Below are positions 25,451 to 37,775 of a DNA stretch of 64,000 bases, in pieces (within the stretch, counting starts at the first letter, position 1; each line of letters begins with the position of its first letter). A program made the translations under genes and the position numbers. Origin of the DNA: Mortierella sp. BCC40632 (taxonomy: Eukaryota; Mortierellomycota; Mortierellomycetes; Mortierellales; Mortierellaceae); assembly GCA_011634665.1 (NCBI GenBank), contig WAEK01000002.1, forward strand, positions 62,001 to 126,000. Reading direction: 5' to 3'. The notes beneath the pieces are model-generated. The model saw nothing but the letters and a program-made list of their open reading frames with translations, had not been told where the DNA came from and did no database searches.

Positions 25451-26612
25451 GTGGGCGGAGTATTTGTCTGCGGCTAGGATGCGACTGGACCACATCATAA
25501 GCAGACTGCGAGCGCTCTTCCGCGTGTCAGCTCTGCCGCGTCTGCCATATGCGTGAGTGTGTGTGTGAGAGAAAAGAGAAAAGAGGAACGACCTTTCTGA
25601 GCAGGCTCTGGCCCACACTGTGGGGACGAGACATGGAATCGAGAAAATGGAATCGAGCATGGAGGAGCCGAGCATGGAATTGGGCATTGGGGTTTCGAGA
25701 ATAAGGTGTATCAAAGTCATTATTCGAGTATGCTATCTCGAACAAGGGTCGAGTAGGGGTGCAGGGGCCAACAAACGGAGAAGCCCGAGAGAGTGAAAAA
25801 AAAAAAAAAAAAAGCTACTGCGTGGTGGCGCCAGAGTTTGTTCCGGGGCGAGCGAGGGGGTGAGGGGGGGACAGGAGGAGAGGCTTACCTGCAGCAAACC
25901 ATTGTCGGTGAGCGAGGCCGTGCGCAAGCCTAGAAGGCGCAACGAAGCCAGGATGTCGGGAGGCAAGGGGAGCAAAGGCAGAGGAGGAGAAAGAGAAAGA
26001 GAGAGAGAGAGTGTGTGTGTGTGTGTGTGTGTGTGTGAGCGGAGAGAGGAGAGAGAGAAAAATGATCGTTGATCAGGAGCAATCCGGAGAGAAAGTGAGA
26101 GAGAGCGTGGCGAGTGAAAAGAGAGAAGGAGTGAGAGAGATGGATTGAGAGTAGGAGAGAGAATGGAGGAGAGAAGAGTGTGGGGGAGAGGAGAGGAAGA
26201 AGAGGAGAGAAAGGAGAGAAGAGGAGACAAAAGAGAAGAACATGCATGGACTCTTTTCTTTCTCTCTCTCTCTCTGAATCTCTCTGATGATGACGATGTG
26301 TGAGAGGAATGAAGTGGAAAGACAGAGAGAGAGAGAGAAAGTGAGAAGTGAGAGAGTGTGAGAGAAGAGAGAGTGTGAGAGAGATGGAGAGAGACAGAGA
26401 GACAGAGAGAAAAAAGAGACAAGACCTTCTCAAAATGAGAGACATGCAGATACTCTTTTTTTCTCTTTCTCTGTGAATGATCAGAATGATTTTTTTGACA
26501 CGGAACACCCAGCAAGGGCCCATTTTTTTTGTCCAACTGATCTCTCTCTCCTCTCTCGTCATTGGTCATTATCCTCTACTTAACCTTTTTCTTTTGGGTA
26601 TCCCTTCTCTTT
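24351..26612. other. Intergenic between EFR3 and calreticulin, microsatellite-rich
   Basis: Upstream region of EFR3 and 3' flank of calreticulin. It is filled with GT (about 24447-24482), CT (25396-25448), AG and GATGG-type repeats. One short minus-strand stretch near 25890-25960 reads LASLRLLGLRTASLTDNGLLQ and ends at a GTAAGC donor, so an untranslated or coding leader exon is possible but unproven. Confidence 0.5.
25396..25448. repeat. (CT)n microsatellite
   Basis: More than 25 CT units upstream of EFR3. Confidence 0.95.
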
Positions 26613-28121
26613 CTACAGTTCATCGTGCTTCTTGCTCTTCTCAGCATCCAGCTCGTCCAACTCATCCAGCTCGTCCAACTCACCCTTCACTGACTTTGTG
26701 GCCAATGCCTCTTTCTCTGCCTTGTGCTCAGCATCGAGTTGCTCGATCTGTTGCTCCAGATCCTCTAGCTTAAACTTGGCCTCCATCAACTTATCGACCC
26801 TTGCCTTCTCCTTCTTTCCTTCCTCCATCTCCTTGTGTATCCGCTTACTCATTACATCGGCTTCATTCGAAAAGTTACGGCGCCATTGCTCCAGATACTG
26901 GTCAGCTACAGCGGCATCCGTCGTCACTATGATGTCGTCAAATAGAGACCCACTCCGGATTTGCCAGAGATCAATACCAACACCTCCCAGTCGGTAGTGT
27001 GCCAACTCTGGATCTTCTTTGTAATCCGGGTTGGGAACCTCTTGCGCCTTCCACTCGCCAATATAATCTGGGTTAGGGATCATCTTGGGCTCCCACTCTT
27101 CAAAGTCTGGGTTGGCAATCTCGGGTGCTTCCCAATCACCATCCGATTCAGTATCCCAGTCGTCAGGCTGCTTGGCTGCCGGATCTGGGACATATCGTGG
27201 AATCGAATCATAGTTCTCGGGCCTGACATGTGTTTCGTCCACAATCTCCTTGATATCGACCCAGTCTTTAGGCTTCTTCTCCTTTGGATCTGGGATCGTA
27301 CGTGGTCCAAAGACATCCCAGTGCTCGGCCATCGGCTGGTGGTCCACCTTGACCTCACCATCCATCATGAGCGAATACTTTTGATCTGGATGGAGTGTCA
27401 ACCGAAGAATGTGCGTTTGTTCGTCAAGAACAGGTTTTTCCTCTTTTTTGGTCAAATAGTTCTTGCCCTGATGGTTCAGGATGACATGAACTCGACTCTC
27501 GGCTCCACACATGTCTGGCCCAAACATGACCGCATACTCGGAATCGCCATTGAAATTCTTGGCGTCAAATCCTTCCTTGAGAAGCTTTAGGTAGGACCCG
27601 CCGCAAGTTTGCATGACATCCTGCTTGACCGTGTACTGGAAGATCACATCCTCCTTCGAGGTGTCCAATGTGGAGGAGAGTGGGGTGCTCGCCAGGTAGT
27701 AGTGCACATCCTCAGTGGTCTGCAAGCCCTGAGCAGTATCCTTATCTGGGGAGTTGATATTGGACTTGAGTGCGAGCTTGCCCAAGTCGTTTCTAGCCTG
27801 CGACAATGTCCAGCGCTATGGTTATGGCATTTGGGATGAGGATGAGGATGAGGATGACGAGATGAGTATGATGAAATGGAGCCATTCCGAGTGATTCTCA
27901 TTTGTTGGTGGTGGCCCAACAGACTGGAACCGAATCAGGTTGATCACCACCAACGCGGTCTCACTTTTTTTTTTTTTTTTTGCTAGAATCTGTGAATCCG
28001 GAAAAACGTGACTTACTTCTTGCCAATTGTTGTCCGAAAACGTCTCCTCGAGATACGTCTGGCCCGCGGCAGAGGCCACTGCCGCAATGGCGAGCGTCGC
28101 GAGTAATACTGTGGGCTTCAT
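26613..28121 (-). CDS. Calreticulin, ER-lumen lectin chaperone
   Basis: Calcium-binding lectin chaperone that retains newly made glycoproteins in the ER. Exon 1 is 28121-28017 (signal peptide MKPTVLLATLAIAAVASAA, then QTYLEETFSDNNWQE) and exon 2 is 27815-26613, giving 435 residues. The globular lectin part has TCGGSYLKLL and YAVMFGPDMCG, with the paired cysteines of the family. The proline-rich P domain has three IPDP/VPDP-type repeats (PDPKEKKPKDWVD, VPDPAAKQPDDWD) and three matching NPD repeats. A coiled, acidic tail ends in HDEL, the ER retrieval signal. There is no membrane segment, which argues for calreticulin over calnexin. Just before HDEL the tail repeats ELD several times. The single intron ends at CATAG with a weak pyrimidine tract. 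Confidence 0.93.
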
Positions 28122-28699
28122 CGATTTAGCAAAGGGTATTATTGAGAGTGTGGAGTGAAGATTTGAGCAGTGAAAAGGACTATAAAAAACGACTGAGGAG
28201 GGAGACCAAGGAATGAAAAAGAGAAAGGATCGAAGGAATATAAGAAGAATGAACGAGCGAGCCACAGAGTCTGGATAGGGGGCGTGCAAAGAGGACACGA
28301 TCATTGAGACGCTCTGTCTCTTATATCTAACTGGGATAATAGCTTGACAAGGGGCTCGGTGATGCTCAAGGAAGAAGAAGAAGAAAAAAAAAGGAGCACG
28401 CTTGGGGTTGAGAGAAATGGGGGTCAATGGGGGTCAATGGGTCCCCCTTCCCTCCTTTTTTTTCCTCCTCGCTGTCCTCAAAAAAGTTCACCAGCATGTT
28501 TTCCTCTTTGTTCTCCAGAAGAGGCATTCTCTACCGTGCGTTTTACATCACTTTCTTCATTGGGTTACATGTAAAATATATCAAGATTGTAGGCCTATGC
28601 CCACTCTTCCTTCTCCTTTGCCCACCCCCTTCTCTTGGTCTGCCTGTCTGCTCCCTAAAGTTGGTAACAGACCCTTTTGCGAAAAGCATTCCTTGTCCA
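28122..28699. other. Intergenic, no gene seen
   Basis: Promoter region of calreticulin and 3' flank of the oxidoreductase gene, both on the minus strand. The calreticulin leader includes a TATAAAAA-like stretch near 28180 (read on the minus strand as TTTTTATAG). No other feature recognised. Confidence 0.5.
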
Positions 28700-29223
28700 C
28701 TAAAGCTTCGACACGGTAAGATGTACATCCTGGTCCAGGAGTCGGCGCACAAGCACTTGTCCAAAAGCATAGGCTGGCGTGAGCACTCCTCCCGTCACAT
28801 TGTTCTCCTCCCGAACGCGGTCCTCGCTCTGCACAAGACACAACGCACTCTCGACAAGGTATCGGCAAGTTTCATAGTAGCCTGGCTCGCCTCCACGCAC
28901 GACAGCTAGCGCTCGAATCGGCTTTGCCTCCTCTCCGCCCTCGAGAACTTCAGGTAAGGTACTCTCTCCAACAACCTTGACTGTGAAATGACCCTTGGCA
29001 ATGTCTTCATCCGAAGGTCCTTGACCAGGAGCAGGCATGAATTTTCTCTGGACAAGTCGACGAAGAGGTCCAATGGCCAAAGCAGCTCCACCGATGCCCA
29101 TTCCCAATGTCGCAAATACAGTTGTGAATAATCCAGGGAAGGACATTGTCTCGCTAAGAAGAGTAGAATAAAGACGAAAAGACTGTTAGCCAAAGTACCA
29201 TATTCAAATTCAAAAAGAATATG

Positions 29224-29261
<38 letters not shown>

Positions 29262-30179
29262 CGTACTAGTATGTGAAGTCTTTTCCATAGCCATCTCCAC
29301 CAGCCTCCAAAGCAAGTCCATGACTGCGCTTGACAATCCTTTCATTCGAAGAAGACATGAAAAAGTAACCCTGCCACTTTTTAAAGTCTTTGTCATAGCA
29401 CACGCTTGGCATTGTGACTCTTGCGGGCAAAACCTTGGTAGAAACGTCATTGGGCAAAAGCAAGTTTTGGTTCGTCAATTCGCTAATGCTTCCTTCTCTC
29501 GTCTCCAGAATCTCGCAAACAGACGCAAGCGTTCCTCCAGAAGCTTTTTAGATTCACCACCGAAAACAAAGAAAAAAAAAAAAAAAAAAAAAAAAAAAAT
29601 TAGCATCTATGAAATCAGGCTAGAGCGTTAACACAGCATACTTCAAAGAACATTTGCCTTACCTGCGCCTCGGATATTTGTCACCGACATTTTGACAGAT
29701 TTTGTTCCAAGACCGTATTCCTTGCGGATGAAATCAACCACCCTATCAAATTCCCCCAAAGAGTCTCCAGATCAGCAAAGAGCATTCATGGCACACTACA
29801 TGCAATCCACTTTTTTTTTCTTTCTTTCTTTCTTTCTTCTTTTTTCTGTTCTTTTCTTTTTTTCTTTTTCTTTTTTTTTTCTTTTTTTCCATTGAGTCGT
29901 CTGTATCATATAAGACAGTGTTCAGCTTGGTGGGTGGGGAGGAGGGGAACATACATCTTTGTGCCGAGATCGGATGGGACAGAGTCAAAGCCGCATTGTG
30001 ACACCAAGATGACTTTTTTGGCCACGGCCTCTTTGTGGTACTTGTCAATGATATTCTGTCGGAGAAAGAAGAAGAAGGACTCATTATCGTTAACCTCATG
30101 CATGAGAATATCCCAGCATATGCAGGGCTTGGCAAGAACTAGAGTTTCCTCGACTTTTTTTTTTCTTTCTTTCTTTCAT

Positions 30180-30227
<48 letters not shown>

Positions 30228-30451
30228 TTCCTCTACCTTAACGAACGGCGTCTCTCCTGTCGAATCAACATAGTGTGTTCCATGCTTCACGCAAGCGCCG
30301 ACGAGGGGTTCTCCGTACTTAATGAAAGGTCCAACGGTACTGATGATCACTTTGGTCTTGGCGACCATGGACTCGAGTGACGCGGGATCTGAAGCATCAG
30401 CCTTAACCAGTGGTAGCGACTAGATGTCCACAAATGAAATGAGATGAGTCT

Positions 30452-30482
<31 letters not shown>

Positions 30483-31025
30483 GCAAATATCATAGATCTG
30501 GGGTGAAGGAAGGTAACCTCAAAACGGAAACAGGTGTCCTTTTTTTTTTTTCTTTCATACCGACAATGCAGGGTTGACTGCGATGAGCTTTTTCTCTTGC
30601 TTCGGCCAACTTTTCGAGATTGCGACCAGCAATAGCCCAACGAATACCCTATATATTTTTTTTTACCAACAATTGAGGTAGCAGAAGAAGAGCGAGTCAA
30701 TCATCTATGCTTTTTCACTCTATAAAATAGATGAACATAAAAAAAAAAAAAAAAATGATACAGCTGTTCTTGAAAGGACATAGGATACATTACCTGTTTG
30801 TAGGTTTGTGCAAGGTACTGTTTATAGAGTAGTAACAGGGTTGAGGAGTTGGTAGGCGATTTTGGTTTGGTTAGTCGTGTCTGTTCTTGGGGTTTATGCG
30901 AGCTAAGCCGAGAGGAGCAGGCTATAATGTGCGGGGACTTTATTTTTTAATACCAAGGCTGTTCGGAGACCGGTGAATCCGGTTACACCATAGATGATCA
31001 AGTCGTATTCGCGGGGAGAAACCAT
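28700..31025 (-). CDS. Saccharopine dehydrogenase-like oxidoreductase (SCCPDH type)
   Basis: NAD(P)-binding Rossmann protein related to human SCCPDH and fungal membrane-associated homologues. The reaction is not established for this group. Exon 1 (31025-30954) encodes MVSPREYDLIIYGVTGFTGL with the GxTGFTG nucleotide-binding loop. A 24-base exon (30817-30794) adds YLAQTYKQ, then GIRWAIAGRNLEKL..., VKADASDPASLESMVAKTKV, STVGPFIKYGEPLVGACVKH, HYVDSTGE, ILVSQCGFDSVPSDLG and VVDFIRKEYGLGTKSVKMSV. The last exon holds a hydrophobic helix (FPGLFTTVFATLGMGIGGAAL) and the conserved C-terminal GGEPGYYETCRYLVESALCL, GGVLTPAYAFGQVL. These match the family along its whole length. Introns contain TTTC repeats and poly-T. 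Some middle exon borders are approximate. Confidence 0.87.
30167..30228. repeat. (TTTC)n microsatellite in an intron
   Basis: About 15 TTTC units, with one ATTC interruption, between two exons of the saccharopine dehydrogenase-like gene. Confidence 0.9.
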
Positions 31026-31946
31026 GGTTAGATGTGAAGTTGGGATGGGACAAGGAGGGTGAGAATGAATGTGTATGGGAAAAAGAGAGAGAGAGAAAGA
31101 GAGAATGTGCGCGTGAGAGAGAATGAGATGCAAAGGTGAGAGAGTCTGAGGTAGTGAAATGCGAATTCGAACTAATTTTTTTTCTTGCTCGATGCTATCA
31201 GCAGTGGCAGAGAACTCGCTTTTTTTTTTTTTTTTTTTTTGGATACTTTGGATGGGATTGGCGTTATTGCGCGTGGGTTTTTATTTCATTGAACGCCTCT
31301 GCGACAGAGAGAAGAGAAAAAGAGGCCCGTGTCGCTCATGCCTTTCTTCTCTCTCACACACACTCACTCATGCTTCTCTCTCTCTCTCGACCCGACAATG
31401 AGACACAGTCCGTGATACGAGCGAGCCGGAGATGACAAGTCCTATACGTCAAATTGTTGGCCACTCCGCTCACTGTCATAATCTCACTGAAATCTGTCTT
31501 TCGATCATATTCGTCTTGTCCGGTTGGCTCTCTGCTCCTTCCCTCTCTCTCTCTCTCTCTCTCGATCACTCCGCCCATCGTCTAACGAACACACACACAC
31601 ACACACACACACACATGCTCTCCGCTGGCCTCTCTCTCTCTCTCTCTCTTCCCCCCTCTCCCTCCCTCTCTCTCGGCCCGGCAACTGCCCATCTGGAGGC
31701 GGAGCTCAGAGGTAACACAAAAACGCGGCCTGGATTGCGTGGACTAAATGACGAATCTCCACCTTTAATTATTAACTCGTCGCGTTTATGTAAAGAAAAC
31801 GTTCTATGCGATCGGAACCAGCCCATATTGCCTAGCTATTTTGTTTTTTTTAAGTATTCCCTAGAACCCCCCGTGCTTTTCGTCCGGACTTTTTCTTTTC
31901 TTTTCCCTAGACCCTGCCACAATGACTTTGTGAATCCAATATAAAT
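31026..31946. other. Intergenic, no gene seen
   Basis: 5' flank of the oxidoreductase gene, with a poly-T run near 31220 and CT and CA microsatellites (31543-31565, 31589-31615). No gene recognised. Confidence 0.5.
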
Positions 31947-32360
31947 CTACCGAGGCGAAGTCACCCACACGCGACTATCTACATCGGCAAGCCGCTCGCC
32001 TATATCCAAAAGAGATACAAAAAAAAATAAATAAATAAATAAATAAAAAAAAAAAAAAAAAAAAAGTTCCATAGCCTTGGTTAGTACTTTTCCTTGCTCT
32101 TGTTTGTTCTCTAACCAGTCGGTCTAGACATGAAGGTACAACTTACCTGCGTTGAATCCTTTGACAAAATCATCAAGCTCGGGGTACTTGTCATCTTCGT
32201 TGTCACTGGTGCACTCGACGGTCTCGCGACCATCCTTGGTATCTCTTGCCGTCGTGACAACAGTCGGCCGAGCCTCGCCTCTAGACTTGCCATTGTGTTG
32301 ATGGGTGCATCGACGAGTTGCATCCACAGAGTCCTTCTCACATGTACATGGGTGGGTCAT
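31947..32360 (-). CDS. Unrecognised small spliced protein, possibly the 3' end of a longer gene
   Basis: Two exons join cleanly. 32360-32147 encodes MTHPCTCEKDSVDATRRC... and ends ...YPELDDFVKGFNA at a strong GTAAGT donor. 31999-31947 continues GERLADVDSRVWVTSPR and stops. The 88-residue product is hydrophilic, with several Cys and His near the start and an acidic patch (NEDD) before YPELDDFV. I do not recognise the family. The true start may lie upstream, because further protein-like exons on the same strand occur at 33.8-34.6 kb. No membrane segment or signal peptide is seen. Confidence 0.4.
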
Positions 32361-32560
32361 CCTGATGTAGCTTCCGTTGGATAATGTCAATGGCGTCAGG
32401 AGGGGGGGATGACGAAGTACTGAGGGAACAGTATAACGGTCGGAGAAAATCAATGAGATTGGGATGGGCGAGTGGGTAAGCAATGTTATAAGATGGAGAT
32501 AAGGAAAAGAAGATGGGATGTGGGTAAGGCTAAAGAGAGAGAGAGAGAGAGAGAGAGAAC

Positions 32561-32592
<32 letters not shown>

Positions 32593-33312
32593 AAGATGTG
32601 TTTGTGTCTGAAAGTCGGGCGTTGGCTGGGATGTCTCCTTTCTGACCTGCATTTGCAACCAGGAACACAACGCCTTTTATATGAAAACCTCGAGAGTGAC
32701 CCTGGACTGACTTTCCTCTCCCCCCACACTTGTCAATCAAACCTGTCAATGATGTCCATGCTGCAGGCTCCTCCCTCTCTTTCTCACTCTTACTCTCTCT
32801 CTCTCTCTCTCTCTCTCTCTACCTCCTCGCCTCGCCCCCGCCTCCCCCCATCCCCCCCATACCCCTTTTGGTACCGCTGCTGGACTCTTGCTCGTTTGCT
32901 CGCTCGGTCTCCCTCTCTCTCTCTCTCTCCCACCAACTCTCGCTCTCTCACTCACTCTTTCACTCTCGCTCTTTTACCTGCGCTCCCCTCTTTTTGCTCT
33001 ATTGCGCACTTTTCATCGCTCAGTCATCCATGGCTTTGCAATCTAGTGTCTTTCCCGGCCATGCCTTTTGTTTACGTTGTCATTCCATCTCTATTCCAAT
33101 GGTACAAACCCCGTCGACTATAATTCTGCAGTTTACATCATTCATTTTGGCGAGGACAGCGTCATCTGCTATAGCTCAGAGTCGAGCCACGTTTTTTTCC
33201 TGTCTATCCAGGGGGGGAAAGAGGGTTTAGGCGGATGGCCTAACAATGAGCAATTGCATGCATGTCCCTTCTCTTTTTCTCTCTCCACTCTTGCTCTCGC
33301 TCGTTCGCTCTC

Positions 33313-33368
<56 letters not shown>

Positions 33369-34079
33369 AATGAATGGATTCACTGCCACACTCTCCTTCA
33401 TTCCCCTTCTTCTCTCCACGGCAGATTGGATTGAATACTCCCGTTTTTTTTTTTCTTTTTCTTTTTCTTCCTCTTTCTCTCTTTATCTCTCTCCCGCAGC
33501 GCTTCTCTCCGCGCAGTCCTCCTCCTTGCCCTTTGGGACGGTCGGATTAAAATAGCCAGGGTCGCTCTAATGCAGGAGACGACGCGAACATTGCGACGAC
33601 CACCATGAATGGACCCAAAAAAGACCACCCCACGGGCTGAACTAGATGAACCCAAGAGTACACACACACACACACACACACACGCACGCACGCGCACACA
33701 GCACACTCACATAGGCACACACCCACACAGATAGGTAGACAAGCGGAAAGAACAAACACACACACACACACGCATAAAAAAAAAAAGACCAGGCCGCAAA
33801 TCGTTCTTATTTTCTTCCGCCCCTTTGCCCATTGACTCCGCCCCTGCCCCTGATCTTTTTGCCCCTGACGTACCACACTCTTGAATTGGGTAGTAGGGGA
33901 TTCCTCAAAAGTGGTGGAGCCCTTTTTTTTTTTTTTTTCTTCTTCTTCTTCTTCTTCCACTTTTTATTCTTTGCCTTCTTTTTCTTCTTTTTTTTCTTCT
34001 TTTCTACTCCTTTGGGTTGGACAGAAGTAATAAAGCACGGGCTTTCCCGAGCTCTCACCCTCACTCTATTATCTCTCAC
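32361..34079. other. Intergenic or intronic, repeat-rich
   Basis: AG and CT microsatellites (32533-32590, 32793-32820, 33314-33370), a CA tract (33661-33682) and A/T runs. Short minus-strand stretches near 33560-33640 (SFLGPFMVVVAMFASS) and 33800-33880 look protein-like but cannot be placed in one gene with confidence. Confidence 0.4.
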
Positions 34080-34158
34080 TTTCTTTAGGACGACCTCAAC
34101 ACCAAACGGGGTGGGCTCAAAACGCAAGTATCTCGTAGAAACGGGAACGTCAAAGGAC
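34080..34158 (-). other. Candidate internal exon of an unrecognised minus-strand gene
   Basis: Minus-strand segment bounded by CTATTTCAG acceptor and GTGAGA donor, reading SFDVPVSTRYLRFEPTPFGV then EVVLKK. Sense codons and splice signals agree, so this is likely a real exon. A possible upstream exon lies at about 34395-34570 (for example GVESVYKDICKILKSSDRG). I do not know the family, and the link to the exons at 31947-32360 is only a guess from strand and proximity. Confidence 0.4.
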
Positions 34159-34570
34159 CTGAAATAGGGACTATGTGATCAGCACACGTTAAAGAAAGAA
34201 GGGGGAGGGAGAGAGAGAAAGAGAGAGGTGTTGTGTATATTGAAATGTGTGGATGTGTTTTTGTTGGCGTGTACGTGTTGTGTAGATGCCTAGGCTAAGA
34301 GGACCCTTGAAGCAGTAGAGCGGAATGGGCACTTGGTTGAGTAGGCTGATCCTCACCTGGTCCATCCTTTTTTTTTTTTTCCTTTAAACTGTTGGCCTAT
34401 CCTCTTCGCCCTGGCGAAACCGTGGGATTGGCGACGATATCGGACAGAAGAAGATAGGAGGAAGCGTTGCACACGCGACATGGCCCTCTGTCAGAGCTTT
34501 TAAGGATTTTGCATATGTCCTTGTAGACGCTTTCAACGCCTTTGCCAGCTGGCCCATCGGCCCTTTGGAA

Positions 34571-35005
34571 GGAGAGGGGAAGAGGGGGGAGAAGGGGAGT
34601 AGAACAGACGTAACTTATCATCTCTCTATCTCTCTCTCCTCCTTTTTTTTCACTCCTAAGGCCTTGTTCTCTCTAGCCTCACGTGTGCCTAGGAGTGAGG
34701 AGAAAGGCGGTCACCAGAGAGGTGGGAAAGGGAGATAGAGTCACACTCAACGCGTCGCCTGTTCACGACGTTCATCCTCTTTGATCCATGTATAAAGCCT
34801 TTCCTAGCCAAGCATGGACAAAAAAAAAAAAAAAAAAAAAAAAGCTTGATCTAATAGTTTCTTTCTCCATATGCTCAAAGGTTTACCTCCTCACCACAAC
34901 CTCAACTAGTCTCATCTCATTCTTTTCTTTTTCTCTCCACACTTTTTCGCACTCGCTCAAACCCAAACTATCAAACACGATTTACACCTCTATTCCACTC
35001 CATTC
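34571..35005. other. Promoter region of the fungalysin gene
   Basis: About 430 bases with a CT tract, a poly-A run at 34820-34843 and a CT/AC-rich leader up to the ATG at 35006. GTATAAAGCC at about 34789-34798 may be the TATA box. No other gene seen. Confidence 0.45.
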
Positions 35006-37223
35006 ATGAAAGTATCCGCGGTAATATCGGTGGCTGTTGCCACCACTTTGGCCCTGTTGACCAAACCCATCGTCGCAACACCTCGCGCACGGATTCAACC
35101 GTTCGGACCAACGGTCGACCATGCCCAGTTCCTGGTCAACCCACTGACAGCTTCGACACGAGACCATCCCGTCAACTACAATGGATCTGCCCCAGATGCC
35201 CAGTCGATCGGTCTCGACTATGCCAAGAAATATCTCTTGCATGGCTCCGATTACGTTGTTCAAAACAACTACACTAGCCCACATAATGGGGTGACTCATT
35301 TATACCTACGACAGTTAGTTGATGGACTCGAGGTGTTGAATGGGGATATGAACATCAATGTCAATGTGGATGGATATGTGATTTCATATGGAAGCTCGTT
35401 TTACAGAGGTAGTGGTTTAGCAACTCGATCGGTTGTTAAACGATGGGGTCAATCCATGACCAAGCGTAAGCTGACACGGGATCAAGGTCTGCCTGTGGTG
35501 GCGTATCGATCCAAGAGATCTTTGCTCCGGAAGGTGAGTTCTATTTCTCTCTTTCTCTCTCTTTCTCTTCTTTTCGATTCCCAACTTATTCAGACCCTGG
35601 CTTGATATTGATATAGTCTCCAACTTCTTCCTTTTCTTCACACAATCTTAGCGCGACGATCCTGTCAACGACCCAGTCCTTGGCTCATCCGACTCAATCT
35701 CTCCTCAGAACGCGTTTCTTTCGTTTGCTCGTTTCCTCAATATCGAGATCCTTCGCCCCGAAAACATGACCCTCATTTCAACACCGTCGTTGGACCCATC
35801 CAAGAGTGATCATGTCCTCATCAACTGTCCCCTTTCTGCCGATGGCAACGTCCCAATGGCATTAGCCTATCTCCAAACCGACGACGGTACCTCGCTCGAG
35901 CCCGTATATGATTTCAAAATCGATATGAAAGGAATGGACAATTGGTTTCATGCTCAGATCCACGCAGAATCAGGAAAAGTCCTTCGAGTTCTTGATTGGG
36001 TCTCAGATGCGGTCTACAATGTCTACCCGATCGGTGTCAATGATCCCGAGGATGGAGATCGTCAACTGGTCGTTAATCCCGAAGACTTGACCTCAGCCTC
36101 TCCACATGGTTGGCTCAGTCCCCCAGACCAAGCAAGTCAAAACGGTTATATCACTGCAGGAAACAATGTCTTTGCTGGTCAAAATCAACGCAATGGAGCA
36201 GACTGGCCCAACAATCCGACTGCACACGCGACCGTGGACGAGCAAGGAACAATTCGATTTGATGCTACGTTGGATCTGACTCTACCACCAGCCCCAAATG
36301 TGGATGCTGCCATCACGAATCTGTTCTATTGGAACAACAAGATGCACGACCTCTTTTATCATTTTGGTTTTGATGAGATCTCGGGCAACTTTCAAGATGA
36401 CAACCTAGGTCGGGGCGGAGCCGGGACAGATGGTGTGATTGCAAATGCACAAGATGGATCTGGATACAACAATGCCAACTTTGCGACTCCACCCGATGGA
36501 CAACGGGGTCGGATGCGAATGTATATCTGGGACATGACCTCAATTCCACGCGATGGAGATTTCGACAACGGGATCATTATTCATGAGTATGCTCATGGGA
36601 TCTCGACTCGACTCACGGGTGGACCGGCCAACTCGGGTTGTCTCTCCTGGGGAGAAGCTGGAGGGATGGGAGAAGGCTGGGGAGATTTCTTTGCAACAAT
36701 GCTTCGACAACGACCTGAACACAATTATGATTCGGTCTTCAAGATGGGAGCCTATACCAATGGTGGTTCTGGGATTCGACGATTCCCTTATTCGACGTCG
36801 ATGACTATCAATACAGAGACTTATCAATCGATGGATGGAAGTGCTTATTGGGGAGTCCATGCCAAGGGAGCCGTCTGGGCCAACATGTTGTACGAGGTTT
36901 ACCGGAGTCTGAACACGGTCCTACCCTTTTCAACCGATTGGCAAGTTGAGGACAAGACCAAGTATGCCAATACTCTTGTACTTCAGATTGTGGTGGATGG
37001 AATGAAACTACAGCCTTGTATGCCCACGTTTTTGACAGCAAGGGATGCGATTCTTCAAGCCGAGTCGTTGTTGACGGGAGGACGATATGAGTGTTTGATT
37101 TGGAAGGGCTTTGCGAAAAGAGGACTTGGGACAAAAGCCGAGGCCAAAGGAGCCAATTCACCTTACCGGAGTTCACGGGCCGAGAGTTATGCACTTCCTG
37201 ACAAATGCAACCAGACAAAGTAG
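35006..37223 (+). CDS. Extracellular metalloprotease, fungalysin (peptidase family M36)
   Basis: Secreted zinc endoprotease made as a preproprotein. Two exons, 35006-35533 and 35652-37223, join in frame to give 699 residues. The signal peptide MKVSAVISVAVATTLALLTK ends near IVAT. An N-terminal FTP-type propeptide follows (VTHLYLRQLVDGLEVLNGD). The catalytic part has LFYWNNKMHDLFYHFGFDE, then the zinc motif HEYAH at residues 487-491 (His487, Glu488, His491) and the third ligand Glu517 in GMGEGWGDFF. These are the signatures of M36. The C-terminus carries the conserved LVVDGMKLQPC-type segment (here QIVVDGMKLQPCMPTFLTAR). No break is seen. It is convergent with the bestrophin gene and probably serves protein breakdown outside the cell. 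Confidence 0.96.
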
Positions 37224-37775
37224 TCTTTGTATTTCAAAGAAAAAGAGAGAGTAGGGAATAAAAAAGGTTAGAGGAAAGAAAAAAAGAAAAAAAGAAAAAA
37301 AGAAAAAAAAAATATGGCCCATGGTACGATGCCAAGATGAGAGGGAGACGATAAAGTTATTAGAGTATGTAGTTTGTAATCGTGGTGGAGAGAGTAAGAA
37401 TGCACAAACATCAGCTGTTCAGACACAAAAAAAACCCCGTCGAGAGAAGGGAGGGGGGCAAAAGCAAAAAGAAAGAAAGAAAGAAAGTAAGACCCAAAAT
37501 AAACAGGATTGAAATCTAGGGTCGGAGCAGCCCTTGTGCTGCATCGTCCAGACTAGTTAAGGGACTCTCGGGATACGCCATTATTGAAAAACTATAAACC
37601 GAATCAACGATAAAAAAAAAAAAAAAAAAAAAAAAATACACACAAACACACAAACACAAACATACACGAAAAAAAGGGCGAATATTTATACATACTAAAA
37701 AGAAAAAAGAAAAAGGAAGAATAGGCAAAGGGACTTTTCTTCTTCTTTCTTTCTTTCTTTCTTCTCAAAGACTAT
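37224..37775. other. Convergent 3' intergenic region
   Basis: 3' flanks of fungalysin (+) and the bestrophin gene (-), with a poly-A run at 37611-37636, AAAG repeats and a CA tract. No gene recognised. Confidence 0.6.

Noticed and set aside
25733..26569. 278-residue minus-strand frame near calreticulin
   Set aside because: Almost all Ser-Leu repeats caused by AG/CT microsatellites. Only a short stretch near 25890-25960 looks protein-like.
32518..33555. Plus-strand frames rich in Ser-Leu or Arg-Glu dipeptides
   Set aside because: Dipeptide repeats reflect CT/AG microsatellites, not genes.
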